DNA from: Methanoregula sp.
GTDB taxonomy: Archaea; Halobacteriota; Methanomicrobia; Methanomicrobiales; Methanospirillaceae
Direction of reading: 5' to 3'
Assembly (NCBI RefSeq): GCF_002835825.1
Contig: NZ_PIZH01000018.1
Location: 1 to 12,567 of the forward strand
Length of the DNA stretch: 12,567 nucleotides
Position numbers and translations under genes: made by a program
Part shown: positions 12,566-12,567 of the stretch, piece after piece
How positions within the stretch are numbered: the first letter of the stretch is position 1
Layout of the letters: the number at the start of each line of letters is the position of its first letter
Notes under the pieces: model-generated
The model's input: only the letters and a program-made list of their open reading frames with translations
Told to the model about the DNA's origin: nothing
The model's database searches: none

Positions 12566-12567
12566 AA

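Overview
The window looks like chromosome from a methanogenic archaeon, most likely of the order Methanomicrobiales and Methanoregula-like. This is inferred from gene content, not from a marker gene. The supporting signs are two Cys-rich DUF2769 proteins, an Endonuc_Holl (archaeal Holliday-resolvase-related) protein, a receiver-PAS-histidine kinase with an H-box of the SITRHDILN type, and archaeal promoters. In most of the well-placed promoters an AT-rich TATA-like element is centred 24-32 bases upstream of the start codon, so many transcripts should be leaderless or nearly so. Coding DNA is moderately GC-rich, which produces many long antisense shadow frames. No rRNA, tRNA, CRISPR array or insertion sequence was seen.

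Layout. Positions 1-330 (-) hold the N-terminal part of a membrane protein whose visible end resembles the start of a winged-helix domain. Positions 377-826 (-) encode a small secreted beta-rich protein. Positions 1154-1585 (+) encode a SnoaL/NTF2-like protein. Positions 1632-2447 (-) encode a polytopic membrane protein with an HEHIH metalloprotease-like motif. Positions 2528-4036 (+) encode a hybrid signalling kinase and 4157-4624 (+) a membrane-anchored PD-(D/E)XK protein. Positions 4691-4879 (-) encode a zinc ribbon. Positions 4880-5302 are gene-poor, with one candidate small-RNA unit, followed by a doubtful 53-residue tail-anchored ORF.

The centre of the window (5556-9694) is the most coherent block. 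Two 81-residue DUF2769 paralogues (both -) flank three + strand genes: an FMN-binding split-barrel protein, a MarR-family regulator with six cysteines, and a complete bacterial-type LonA protease. The promoters of marR and lon both carry TTAG-N11-CTAA with identical spacing. I infer that the MarR protein represses itself and lon, possibly in response to a redox or metal signal. This is the best candidate for an undescribed regulatory system here.

The last part (9771-11383, -) is a two-gene unit. A 67-residue zinc-finger-like protein overlaps by 4 bases (GTGA) the GTG start of a DHA2-type multidrug-efflux MFS transporter. Diverging from it, a lipoprotein serpin (11531 onward, +) reads up to a stop two bases before the window end. 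Its frame looks broken by one missing base just before the conserved C-terminal part.
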